A stretch of DNA of 64,000 bases, taken from positions 1 to 64,000 of the forward strand of contig JAEWRJ010000046.1 of NCBI GenBank assembly GCA_023460055.1. The letters run 5' to 3'. Shown in pieces: positions 8,811 through 16,733 of this stretch. Origin of the DNA: Bacillota bacterium. GTDB taxonomy: Bacteria; Bacillota; Clostridia; Christensenellales; Aristaeellaceae. Each line of letters opens with the position of its first letter. Position 1 is the first letter of the stretch. The notes under the pieces were generated by a model, which searched no databases, was not told where the DNA came from, and saw nothing but the letters and a program-made list of their open reading frames with translations. Both the position numbers and the translations under genes were made by a program.

Positions 8811-8972
8811 ATACTGATTCCAAACGTAAATGCATCGTTGCATCGGTTCTTTTGCCCCTGTGCTTTGTCGCTGCTCAGTCAGCGTAGCTCTGTTACGCTT
8901 CCCTTCGTCTGCTCCGCACACAGAGACAAAATAACTCTCTGCTTTGGATGCATTAACGTTTTACATCAGTAT
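8811..8972. mobile_element. MITE-like repeat, copy 1
   Basis: 162-bp intergenic element with imperfect terminal inverted repeats of about 26 bp (left ATACTGATTCCAAACGTAAA, right end the complement of ATACTGATGTAAAACGTTAA). A second, 270-bp copy in opposite orientation lies at 35017-35286 with nearly identical ends but a different centre. No transposase is encoded. Confidence 0.7.
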
Positions 8973-9075
8973 AAGATGAATCACTTCAAAGGGCTGCGGC
9001 AAAACTGCAGCTCTTTATTCATAACCTTTTCACGTGCCGGATACCGGCCGGGATGATTGAATCAGTTGCCTTTCC

Positions 9076-9378
9076 TTAGCCCAGAGGAAGGCTGAGAAGA
9101 TTGTCATGAGTACTTCCGTTCGGAGCTGAACGGACATATTTTTCTCCGGTAAATATATTTACCATAGGCTGCAACTCCGGGTAAGGAGCAATATTGACCT
9201 TGGCATCATTTCCTTTTTTTAGCCAGTCATGAATCATGCCTTTCTCGTACCAACCTTCAAACTCTTTGCACGTCAAATAGAGCGAATCAATTTCGAGCAG
9301 TTGACCGTCGAGGCTGTTGCTCTGATGTAACCCCGAAGCGGCGCTTGATTTCATCCGTCGTTTAGTTACAAGGACCAT
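9076..9378 (-). CDS. DUF3892-like small protein
   Basis: A 100-aa protein of unknown function. The central region (DGQLLEIDSLYLT, KGMIHDWLKKGNDAKVNI) and the C-terminal GEKYVRSAPNGSTHDNLLSLP resemble DUF3892 proteins, which end in a similar KYLRS...NLLNLP segment; this is recognition by eye. No signal peptide or membrane helix. Start at ATG 9378 is preferred over the ATG 18 bases upstream because GGGAG is seven bases ahead of it. Monocistronic, beside a MITE-like repeat, in AT-rich flanks. Confidence 0.6.
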   Translation of the reverse strand: MVLVTKRRMKSSAASGLHQSNSLDGQLLEIDSLYLTCKEFEGWYEKGMIHDWLKKGNDAKVNIAPYPELQPMVNIFTGEKYVRSAPNGSTHDNLLSLPLG

Positions 9379-9443
9379 CGTGTGTCTCCCATTCATCAGC
9401 TTGATATTTCTAATATATATCAGTTTATTTAAATTGTAAATAC

Positions 9444-9473
9444 ATTATAGAAATTAAATGCATAGTCAAGTAA
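9444..9473 (-). promoter_or_regulatory. Possible promoter of the DUF3892-like gene
   Basis: A perfect minus-strand TATAAT (9449-9444) about 65 bp upstream of the start codon; the -35 region is only approximate (ACTTGA at a 16-bp spacing). Confidence 0.35.
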
Positions 9474-9640
9474 ATGACTGATTAGTATCAAGCCTATCCA
9501 TTGGATGTCAGAGTCAGCCTGCATGAAGCGGAATCTCATCTGCTTATTTCAAACCAAACCCATCGTGAAAACAAGTATAATATGTCTGTCCATACCACGT
9601 AAAGTTTGGCAACATGATGCCGCCCGGATGATTTGCCGCA

Positions 9641-9668
9641 TTCCGACATGATCAGAACGTGGTATAAT
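9641..9668 (+). promoter_or_regulatory. Probable promoter of the ABC export operon
   Basis: A TATAAT box at 9663-9668, 30 bp ahead of the ATPase start codon, with a weak -35 (TTCCGA, 16-bp spacing). The remaining DNA between 9379 and 9640 is AT-rich and shows nothing else recognisable. Confidence 0.45.
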
Positions 9669-9697
9669 GATCACGAATTGATTGCAAGGAGAGTAGT

Positions 9698-10609
9698 ATG
9701 CGCTTAGAAGTCCGGGGGATCAAAAAGAGCTTCGGCGACAAGGAAGTACTGCACGGCGTGAGCTTTGAGGTCATGTCGGGGCGAGCCATGGGCTTTCTTG
9801 GCAGAAACGGGGCGGGCAAGTCCACGACGATCCGCTGCTTGATGGATGTGTTCCATCAAGATGAAGGCGGCTTTTATATGGACGGCGTGCCGCTTGACAT
9901 CAAAAAGCACCGCGTCGGTTACCTGCCCGAGGAGCGGGGCATGTACCAGAAGCATACGGTGATGGATCAGCTGTGCTATTTCGCCCGCCTGCGCGGCGCG
10001 TCAAAGCAGGAGGCGGAGCAGTCGGCCGGCAAGTGGGTGGATTACTTCGGCCTGAATGAATACAAGAACAAAAAGCTGGAGACCCTGTCCAAGGGCAACC
10101 AGCAGAAGATACAGATCGCCCAGTGCTTTTTGAACGAGCCGGATATCCTGATCCTCGATGAGCCCTTCAGCGGGCTGGACCCGGTGAACGCCCAGGTGTT
10201 CAAGGACGCCATCTCCCGCTTTGTGCGTGAGGGGCGGCTGGTCATCTTCTCCTCCCACCAGATGGGCTATGTGGAGGAAGTCTGCGATGACATCACGCTG
10301 ATCCACAGCGGCGATATCCTGCTCAGCGGCAATCTGTATGACATCAAGCGCGACATGGGCGAGGGCAAGCTGCAGCTGCGTGCCGAGGGCATGGCCGATG
10401 AGGCGCTGGACGCAAAGATCAAGGCGGCCTTCCCCGGCATAGAGACACAGCGGCATGAGAACGGGCTGATCCTCGATATAAAGGGAAAGGTCAGCCAGGG
10501 GGATATCCTGCGCTTGATCGAGCGTGAGGGCATGACCATCCGCTCCTTCGGGCTGTATACGCCCAGTCTCAACGATATTTTCATTTCAAAGGCAGGTGAG
10601 CAGGCATGA
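9698..10609 (+). CDS. ABC transporter ATP-binding protein (NatA/YhaQ type)
   Basis: Cytosolic ATPase of an ABC-2 type exporter, 303 aa. Walker A is GRNGAGKSTT (residues about 36-45), the signature LSKGNQQKIQIAQCF and Walker B LILDEPFSGLDP follow, then the H-loop (IFSSHQM) and a C-terminal extension typical of NatA/YhaQ proteins (about residues 215-303). The start follows AAGGAGAG. Its last four bases overlap the permease gene, so the two are translationally coupled. Substrate unknown; relatives export sodium or hydrophobic compounds. Confidence 0.93.
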   Translation: MRLEVRGIKKSFGDKEVLHGVSFEVMSGRAMGFLGRNGAGKSTTIRCLMDVFHQDEGGFYMDGVPLDIKKHRVGYLPEERGMYQKHTVMDQLCYFARLRGASKQEAEQSAGKWVDYFGLNEYKNKKLETLSKGNQQKIQIAQCFLNEPDILILDEPFSGLDPVNAQVFKDAISRFVREGRLVIFSSHQMGYVEEVCDDITLIHSGDILLSGNLYDIKRDMGEGKLQLRAEGMADEALDAKIKAAFPGIETQRHENGLILDIKGKVSQGDILRLIEREGMTIRSFGLYTPSLNDIFISKAGEQA

Positions 10610-11865
10610 GGGATTTTAAGATCATCACAGGCTATGAGCTGAAGCAGCAATTGGGTAAAAAGAGCGTGCGCGTCACCACCATCATCCTGATGCTGGCGGC
10701 CCTGATCGCCGCCTCCTTCCCGCGCGTTTCACAGATGGTCAAGGGCGATGTGCCTGCCGGAGGGACCGCGCAGGAGGCCGCGCAGACCGCCGGTCAGGAC
10801 GACTATATGAGCCTGGAGACGGGCTATGTGTTCGCGGATGAGGCGCAGCGGGCCGAATACAGCGCCATGCTGAACCTGCAGGACGCCAATGTCTATCCAT
10901 CCCGCGACGCGCTGGTCTCGGCCCTCAAGGAGAAGACGCTGAAGGTCGGCTTCGTGATGGCGGAAGACGGCTTTGAAAGCATCTACCAGGATAAGGGCAT
11001 GGAGGGGGGCCAGGCGCAGCGGCTGAGCGCGTTGATGAGCGCGAACCATACGGATAAGCTGCTGGCGGCCAAGGGGCTGACGGCTCAGGATCTGGCTGAG
11101 ATCCAATCCTTCAGCCCCCGCGTGACGGAAACGGTCATGGGCCGCAGCATCGAAAACAACATCCTGGTCTCCATGATCCTGATGGTCGCCATCTACATGA
11201 TCGTGCTGCTCTACGGCAGCACCACCTCGGTGATGATCGCCCGGGAAAAGGATTCCAAAGCCATGGAGCTGTTGATCACCAGCACCAAGCCGGCGCCCCT
11301 GATCCTGGGCAAGGTGGCGGCGGCGGGCATCAGCGGGGTGGTGCAGTTCGGCCTGATTGTGCTGGCGGCGCTGGGGGGCTTCATGTTCGCCAAAGAGTCC
11401 TATGATCCCTCGCTGATCGCGATGCTGCAGGGCTCGCTGAGCAGGGGCTATATTTTTACCTACATTTACTTCTCCCTCACCGGCTATCTGCTCTACCTGT
11501 TCCTCTACGCGGCGCTTGGTTCCACGGTCAGCCGGGTGGAGGATGTAACAAGCGCTACCGCGGTGGTGCAGTTCATCTTCATCGCGGGCTATATCGCCAG
11601 CACCGCCGTGATGTACGACCCTGCCGGCATGGCAGCCGTGATCACCTCCCTGATTCCCTTCACTGCCGTGATGGTGATGCCCATCCGCGCCGGCATGATG
11701 ACGGTGCCCATCGCGGAGCTGCTGATATCGGGCGCCTTGATGCTGGCCTCGCTGGCTGTTTTCGCCTGGCTGTCCATCAAGATCTACCGCTGGGGTAGCC
11801 TGAACTACGGCAACAAACTGAACATGAAAAAGCTGGTCAGGGAAGTCATCAAGGCCAGGCATTAA
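10606..11865 (+). CDS. ABC-2 type transporter permease (NatB/YhaP type)
   Basis: Membrane subunit partnered with the ATPase just upstream, 419 aa. One N-terminal membrane helix (TTIILMLAALIAASF) is followed by an extracytoplasmic domain of about 150 residues and then five or six helices beginning near residue 185 (NNILVSMILMVAIYMIVLLY), including the conserved AREKDSKAMELLITSTKP loop. This layout matches NatB/YhaP permeases. The ATG overlaps the ATPase stop (ATGA). It is followed by an intrinsic terminator, closing a two-gene operon. Confidence 0.9.
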   Translation: MRDFKIITGYELKQQLGKKSVRVTTIILMLAALIAASFPRVSQMVKGDVPAGGTAQEAAQTAGQDDYMSLETGYVFADEAQRAEYSAMLNLQDANVYPSRDALVSALKEKTLKVGFVMAEDGFESIYQDKGMEGGQAQRLSALMSANHTDKLLAAKGLTAQDLAEIQSFSPRVTETVMGRSIENNILVSMILMVAIYMIVLLYGSTTSVMIAREKDSKAMELLITSTKPAPLILGKVAAAGISGVVQFGLIVLAALGGFMFAKESYDPSLIAMLQGSLSRGYIFTYIYFSLTGYLLYLFLYAALGSTVSRVEDVTSATAVVQFIFIAGYIASTAVMYDPAGMAAVITSLIPFTAVMVMPIRAGMMTVPIAELLISGALMLASLAVFAWLSIKIYRWGSLNYGNKLNMKKLVREVIKARH

Positions 11866-11877
11866 AATAAAACAACC

Positions 11878-11909
11878 GGGACGCTCTCTTTTGCGGGGAG
11901 CGTCCCTTT
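11878..11909 (+). terminator. Intrinsic terminator after the ABC export operon
   Basis: GGGACGCTC / GAGCGTCCC stem with an 11-base loop and a short TTT run, 12 bp after the permease stop. Confidence 0.7.
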
Positions 11910-11974
11910 AGCGGTTCATGCCTGCGGCGGTTACCCTGTGAAAATCGGATAGAAAACGGGAAAGGGGGAGGGAC

Positions 11975-13351
11975 ATGATAAGCCTTCCGGCGGAATTTAC
12001 ACGGCGCATGAAAGCGCTCCTCGGGGATGATTATGACAGGTATCTGGCATCCTTTGACACGGTGCCGCAAAAAGCCCTGCATGTCAACCGGTCTGTCATC
12101 AGCCCCGAAGCGTTTGAGGCGCTGGCGGATTTTGAGATCCGCGGGCTCCCTTATTACCGGGGGGGCTATACGTTCCGGGCGGAAGGACTGGGCAGTCATC
12201 CCTATCATCACGCCGGCATGTTCTACATCCAGGAGCCCAGCGCCATGTCGCCCGTCGCCGCGGTCGATATCGACCCTCACTGGCGGGCGCTGGACCTGTG
12301 CGCCGCCCCCGGCGGCAAATCCTCCCAGCTGGCGATGGCCGTGCCGGAGGGGCTGCTGGTGTCCAACGACCCTGTCATGAGCCGCTGCAGGATCCTGACG
12401 GGAAACATTGAGCGGATGGGCTACCGGCATGTGGTCACCGCCTGCCTGGATGTCAGCGCCTTCTCAAAGAGTTGCGCTGGTTATTTTGACCTGACGCTGG
12501 CGGATGCCCCCTGCTCGGGGGAGGGCATGTTCCGCAAGGACGAGGGCGCGATCAGGGAGTGGAGCCCCGGCCTGGTCGAAAAATGCGCGCTGAGGCAGCG
12601 GGAGATCCTGGAGCACGCGAAGCGGACCCTCAGGCCCTGCGGAACCCTCATCTACTCTACCTGCACCTTCTCCCTCCAGGAAAACGAGATGAACGTGCTG
12701 CGCTTTTTGCAGGATAACCCGGAATTTTCCCTGGTGCCGTGTAAGGAAGAGGTCGTCCGCGCGACAAGCCCCGGCATTGATCTGCCGGGCAGCGGGGGAG
12801 TTGATCTGTCGCTGTGCAGGCGGTTTTATCCCTTCGGTGAACAGGGAGGCGAAGGGCAGTTCATCGCCGTGATGAGGAAGCGGGACGAGGGCGGGGCTGA
12901 GCCTCATCTGGCCGCGGGTCAGGCGGCGCGGGAGGATCTGTCAGCTCCCGACAGGAAGATCGCGTATGCCTTCCTCCGCGATACGCTGACAGGCTTTGAT
13001 GAAGAGGCGGTCTTCCGCAAGGGGCAGACGATCCGATATTTTGAACCGGATTTTACCCCTGACTTCCCCATGTTTTCCTGCGGGGTCAATCTGGGCACGG
13101 TAGAGAACGGGCGCTTCAAGCCCGCGCATCAGCTCTATTCCGCAATGGGCGGCAGCTTTGTCAGAACGATCCGCCTTGATAGAAACGATGAACGCCTTGC
13201 GCGCTATCTGCGCGGGGAGACCATCCCCTGCGACGGGTCACCCGACGGCTGGACGGCTGTACTCGTTGACGGCGTGCCGCTGGGCGGCGCGAAGGTTGTA
13301 GGGGGCGTGGCGAAAAACCATTACCCCAAAGGACTCAGGGTGCTGGGATAA
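11975..13351 (+). CDS. RsmF-like rRNA (cytosine-C5) methyltransferase
   Basis: SAM-dependent RNA m5C methyltransferase of the NOL1/NOP2/Sun family, 458 aa. The SAM-binding motif LCAAPGGKSSQLAMAVPEG lies near residue 110, and the two catalytic cysteines are in DAPCSGEGM and YSTCTFS (motifs IV and VI). The C-terminal third (from about residue 310) resembles the extra RNA-binding region of Firmicute RsmF-type proteins. GGGAGGGAC precedes the ATG. It probably methylates 16S rRNA; the exact position modified cannot be read from sequence. Confidence 0.9.
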   Translation: MISLPAEFTRRMKALLGDDYDRYLASFDTVPQKALHVNRSVISPEAFEALADFEIRGLPYYRGGYTFRAEGLGSHPYHHAGMFYIQEPSAMSPVAAVDIDPHWRALDLCAAPGGKSSQLAMAVPEGLLVSNDPVMSRCRILTGNIERMGYRHVVTACLDVSAFSKSCAGYFDLTLADAPCSGEGMFRKDEGAIREWSPGLVEKCALRQREILEHAKRTLRPCGTLIYSTCTFSLQENEMNVLRFLQDNPEFSLVPCKEEVVRATSPGIDLPGSGGVDLSLCRRFYPFGEQGGEGQFIAVMRKRDEGGAEPHLAAGQAAREDLSAPDRKIAYAFLRDTLTGFDEEAVFRKGQTIRYFEPDFTPDFPMFSCGVNLGTVENGRFKPAHQLYSAMGGSFVRTIRLDRNDERLARYLRGETIPCDGSPDGWTAVLVDGVPLGGAKVVGGVAKNHYPKGLRVLG

Positions 13352-13386
13352 GCTTTTCAATGAATATGAGCAAGGAGGACGATCGA

Positions 13387-14013
13387 ATGCGCAGTTTTAT
13401 ACGGAGAAACAGATGGATGGGGTTGCTGGCTTCCTTCCTCATGCTGCTGGCGGACTTATCCCCGGCCGCCGCGGGGCAGGCGATCCCCGATTCTCAGGAC
13501 AGTGCCGTGGCCGTTGAGGATGTATTCGAGCGGCTGGATGGCAGTACCTTCTACTTCTTGAGCGGGGCCGGCGCGTGGTCGACCGAGCTGGTCGTTTCAT
13601 CTGACGGCAGCTTTACGGGCTATTACCATGATACGGATATGGGCGACAGCGGCGAGGGCTACCCGAACGGAACGCGGTATGAATGCGATTTTTCCGGCAC
13701 ATTTGCCCTCGTGGATCAAAAGGATGAGTTGACGTACATCCTTCGCCTCACCTCGCTCGCGCTCAAGGAAGAGCCGGGCACAGAGCGCGTCGAGGATGGG
13801 GTGAGGGTGATCAGCGCCGAAGCCTACGGCATTTCGTGCGGCGATGAGTTTATGCTCTACAGCCCCGGAAGCCAGAGCGCGGGTCTTCCGGAAGAGTTTC
13901 TGGAATGGGTCCGCATGGCCAACGCCTGGGAGGAGCCGCCCGAAACGCTGCCCATTTGGGGCCTGTATAACTTAGGGGGACAGGCCGGTTTTTTCACCGA
14001 TATATCAGAATAA
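13387..14013 (+). CDS. Secreted protein of unknown function
   Basis: Not recognised. The 208-aa product begins with a signal peptide: basic RSFIRRNRWM, a hydrophobic core (GLLASFLMLLADL) and a likely cleavage after AAAGQA. The mature part is acidic and rich in short beta-like segments (TFYFLSGAGAWSTELVVSSDGSF is the first, split by a WST motif), with no cysteines apart from two. Start at 13387 was chosen because AAGGAGG is seven bases upstream. A strong terminator follows. Its position 35 bp after the methyltransferase may mean read-through transcription, but no functional link is evident. Confidence 0.75.
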   Translation: MRSFIRRNRWMGLLASFLMLLADLSPAAAGQAIPDSQDSAVAVEDVFERLDGSTFYFLSGAGAWSTELVVSSDGSFTGYYHDTDMGDSGEGYPNGTRYECDFSGTFALVDQKDELTYILRLTSLALKEEPGTERVEDGVRVISAEAYGISCGDEFMLYSPGSQSAGLPEEFLEWVRMANAWEEPPETLPIWGLYNLGGQAGFFTDISE

Positions 14014-14044
14014 GGAACAAAGCTGAACCTTGTAATACGCGAAG

Positions 14045-14087
14045 GACACGAAAGCGGATGAGATAACCCGTTCTTTCGTGTCTTTTT
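14045..14087 (+). terminator. Intrinsic terminator
   Basis: Perfect 10-bp stem GACACGAAAG / CTTTCGTGTC followed by TTTTT, 31 bp after the secreted-protein stop. Confidence 0.85.
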
Positions 14088-14101
14088 GATGTTCCTGATG
14101 A

Positions 14102-14572
14102 TCAGTCATCCTCAATCGCCCGGATCAGTTTTTCCGCCGCTTCCGCTGGCAGGCTTTCCATGCCGCCCGACAGCAGCGACTTCAGGAAGCGGAGGCTGTT
14201 CTCGCTCTGGGGCAGCATGTAGCCGGATTCACGTATGATATCCTCCGCCATGATGCGGTTGGATTTTTCGATGGCGCGCAGCAGCTTGCCGGGCAGGGCG
14301 GCGGCTATGACCTCCTGCTTTGCTTTGCTCAGGCGCAGGGCGTTCATCGCGCGGATGACATCCTCATGTTTCTCCTGCTGGGGCGGATAGCGCTTGGGCA
14401 CCATGGAAATCGCGCCGGAGGGGCAGGCATCCGCGCAGTCGCCGCAGCCGATGCATTTGTCGATGTCGATCACGCTGTTCTCGGTATCAGTGGCGCCGGT
14501 CGGGCACACGTAGAGGCAGAGGCAGTCCTTGGTGCACAGGCGGACGGCGCGTACGGCGTACTTTTCAGACAT
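14102..14572 (-). CDS. 4Fe-4S ferredoxin-domain protein
   Basis: Predicted cytosolic electron-transfer protein, 156 aa. The first half carries one intact cluster motif, CIGCGDCADACPSGAI (CxxCxxCxxxCP), and a partly altered first motif (CTKDCLCLYVCPTGAT), so it may hold two [4Fe-4S] clusters. The C-terminal half is helical (LRLSKAKQEVIAAALPGKLL) and not recognised. The start is ATG 14572, preceded by GGGGAAAGC; it overlaps the end of the upstream rubredoxin-type gene by eight bases, so the two are coupled and probably work as redox partners. Confidence 0.85.
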   Translation of the reverse strand: MSEKYAVRAVRLCTKDCLCLYVCPTGATDTENSVIDIDKCIGCGDCADACPSGAISMVPKRYPPQQEKHEDVIRAMNALRLSKAKQEVIAAALPGKLLRAIEKSNRIMAEDIIRESGYMLPQSENSLRFLKSLLSGGMESLPAEAAEKLIRAIEDD

Positions 14573-15248
14573 GAGCTTTCCCCTCCTCGATCTTTTCAAA
14601 CTTCCAGCCGGGTACCTTGCAGACGGGGCACAGCTGGGGCGGATTGTCGCCGATGTAGATGAAGCCGCAGATGGTGCAGACGAAGACATTGGTGTTCGCA
14701 ACCATCCCGGGCCCTTCCTTCCCATAGCGGATCAGCAGTGATTTGAGGATCAGGCTCACCTTTTCAGACCAGGTCAGCGCGCGCAGGGCACCGCGGTCAT
14801 GTTCTTTTAAGGCGGCGGCATTGGCGGCGGAAAAGCCTTCTTTGAGGTCGCTGTCGATCAGATCAACCAGCGCCTGTATGGAGGGATCGGGAATGGCTGC
14901 GGCTGCGGCCTTGAAGTATGAGGCCAGCTGCCCAAACAGCGCGGCCTCGGCGGCCTTGTACTGCTTTTCGCAGCCGCGCGCCAGGCTGGAGCACAGGGCG
15001 CTCAGCTCAAGGGACGACATCTCCCGCATGTCATCGTCCAACCCCGCGGCCGCTGCCGGGGCAGCCGTGTCCGCTTCTTCCTCAGTCTCGCCCAAGGGCG
15101 AGAACATATCTTTTTCTGCCCCGCAGATCGGGCAGACCCAATCCTCCGCAAGAGCGGAAAAAGGAGTGGCGGGCGCGATGCCGGATTCCGGGATACCCTC
15201 CAATGGCTCATAAACATAGCCGCAGATAGGGCAAACATAGCTTCTCAT
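14565..15248 (-). CDS. Protein with rubredoxin domains at both ends
   Basis: A 227-aa redox protein. Residues 1-50 form a classical rubredoxin (CPICGYVYEP then DWVCPICGAEKDMF), and the last 45 residues form a second iron centre of rubrerythrin type (CTICGFIYIGDNPPQLCPVC). Between them is an alanine-rich helical segment of about 120 residues where a rubrerythrin would carry its diiron four-helix bundle; the usual ExxH pairs are not evident. Expected role: electron transfer in peroxide or oxygen defence of an anaerobe. AAAGGAGG precedes the ATG. It is co-transcribed with the ferredoxin gene downstream. Confidence 0.87.
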   Translation of the reverse strand: MRSYVCPICGYVYEPLEGIPESGIAPATPFSALAEDWVCPICGAEKDMFSPLGETEEEADTAAPAAAAGLDDDMREMSSLELSALCSSLARGCEKQYKAAEAALFGQLASYFKAAAAAIPDPSIQALVDLIDSDLKEGFSAANAAALKEHDRGALRALTWSEKVSLILKSLLIRYGKEGPGMVANTNVFVCTICGFIYIGDNPPQLCPVCKVPGWKFEKIEEGKAHV

Positions 15249-15359
15249 ACCTTAGCCTCCTTTGAAGTCCTGTATCAGGCAATGTGTCGTCGGGTGATGC
15301 AATGTGAGCGTTGATTGATAAAGACAGGATATAGCGCCTCAAGATCAATGTCAAGCGAT

Positions 15360-15376
15360 GGAGCGCCGCGGCGCTC
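15360..15376. repeat. GC-rich palindrome in a divergent intergenic region
   Basis: GAGCGCCGCGGCGCTC is a perfect 16-bp palindrome, between the rubredoxin-type gene and the diguanylate cyclase, which diverge. It may be an operator or a structural element; nothing else is clear in this spacer. Confidence 0.35.
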
Positions 15377-15531
15377 TCCCGAGCGCGGCGGAGAAAATTT
15401 TGTTGGGGCGGTGAACATGTGACATAATTCTGTCTAATTCAGTGATGCCGTGTTCATCAGCCCTGTATGATGCTGGTTCCTGAAGAGAACCTGAGCCGGT
15501 AAACATGCTGATGTCAGGAGGGGCGGGGCTG

Positions 15532-16651
15532 ATGAACGAACAGAACACCAATAGCTTCATAAGCGATGTACAGCGCGAATATGACAAGATCGACCGGCAA
15601 TGGATGCTGCTGCATTACCGCACAATCATCGGCACCATTCTTCTCAGCATGGCTGTAGAGCTGTCTCTTGGATTTTTCTTTTTCGGGATGGAGAAAAGCA
15701 TTGCCATTTCCTTTGAGCTGTATGTGCAGAAGTTTATCCTGCGGCCCCTGCTTTATAATATCGTCTGGCTGGGCATAACCATTGCGGCCAGGCATGTCCC
15801 TGGCATCAGTGTCCGCGCGCGGGCCTATGTGTTTTCCATCGCGCTGGTCGGGGTTTGCTTTGTTCTCTACTCAGCCCACTATATCTTTTTCATTTCACTG
15901 GTTTTTTCGCCCCGGTTTTGCTCTCTGCTTTTTACGGCGAATATACGCTGACGGGTACGGTGGGATTTATTTCCCTGCTGGCCAAGCTGGTATCCGATTT
16001 TTTTGTATTCTGGGATGCCACCCGTGAACTGCCCTTTGAGTCCGGCTACACCTTGATGCGGATCGTTGTTTCCACCCCTGATACTGATCGTTTTTTATGC
16101 TGTAAGCATGATCATCATCTCCTTTCAGAAAAAGAAAAACAATGCCGTGATCCAGATACAGCAGAAACGGATCCAGATGCATCAGGAGCTGATCACGGAC
16201 CCGCTGACAGGCATACATAACCGCCGGGCGCTGCGCAATATGCTGGAGACGATTGAAAGCTCAGCCAGGGACACCTGCTTTTTTGCGATGCTTGACCTGG
16301 ACTCCTTCAAGCATTTGAATGATACCTACGGCCATGCCAAGGGGGATGAATGCCTGCAAAAGTTCGGCGGCATCCTGAAAAGGCACAGCGGAAGGGATGT
16401 TGCCTCCTTCCGCTTGGGCGGGGATGAATTCTGTGTTATTTTCAGGAACAAAACCCGCGATGAAGCGGTCGATATATGCGAGGCCATCCGCCATGAGTAC
16501 GCGTCAGAGGATTTCGGGGAAGGCATCTCCGGTTTAACGATAAGCGTCGGCATATCACAATATAAGGGGGATGTTCCCCGAGGATATGATGCAGAGCGCT
16601 GACAAGGCCCTGTACAGGGCGAAGAAGCAAAAGGGCGTTATATCTTTTTAG
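15532..16651 (+). pseudogene. GGDEF diguanylate cyclase with three frameshifts
   Basis: Read through three frame changes, this locus encodes a membrane-bound diguanylate cyclase: an N-terminal region with five or six hydrophobic helices (from about 15610 to 16120), then a GGDEF domain with ITDPLTGIHNRRAL, DLDSFKHLNDTYGHAKGD, the active-site RLGGDEFCVIF and a terminal ADKALYRAKKQKG. The breaks fall at short homopolymers: a T run near 15900 (one T short), a C run near 16073 (one C extra) and a G run near 16565 (one G extra). ATG 15532 with an upstream AGGAGG is the likely start. Either a recently inactivated gene or sequencing errors in homopolymers; if intact it would make cyclic di-GMP. Confidence 0.8.
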
Positions 16652-16682
16652 AGCAACCGCCCGCATCTGTCTATAATCAAAA

Positions 16683-16723
16683 ACAGGGCATCCGGACAAT
16701 CGCCGGTTACCCTGTGCTTTTTT
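16683..16723. terminator. Bidirectional terminator
   Basis: ACAGGG / CCCTGT outer stem with CCGG/CCGG inside; T runs lie on both sides (TTTTTT after it on the plus strand, TTTTT on the minus strand). It separates the convergent cyclase and DUF438 genes. Confidence 0.75.
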
Positions 16724-16733
16724 ATATCGCGCC

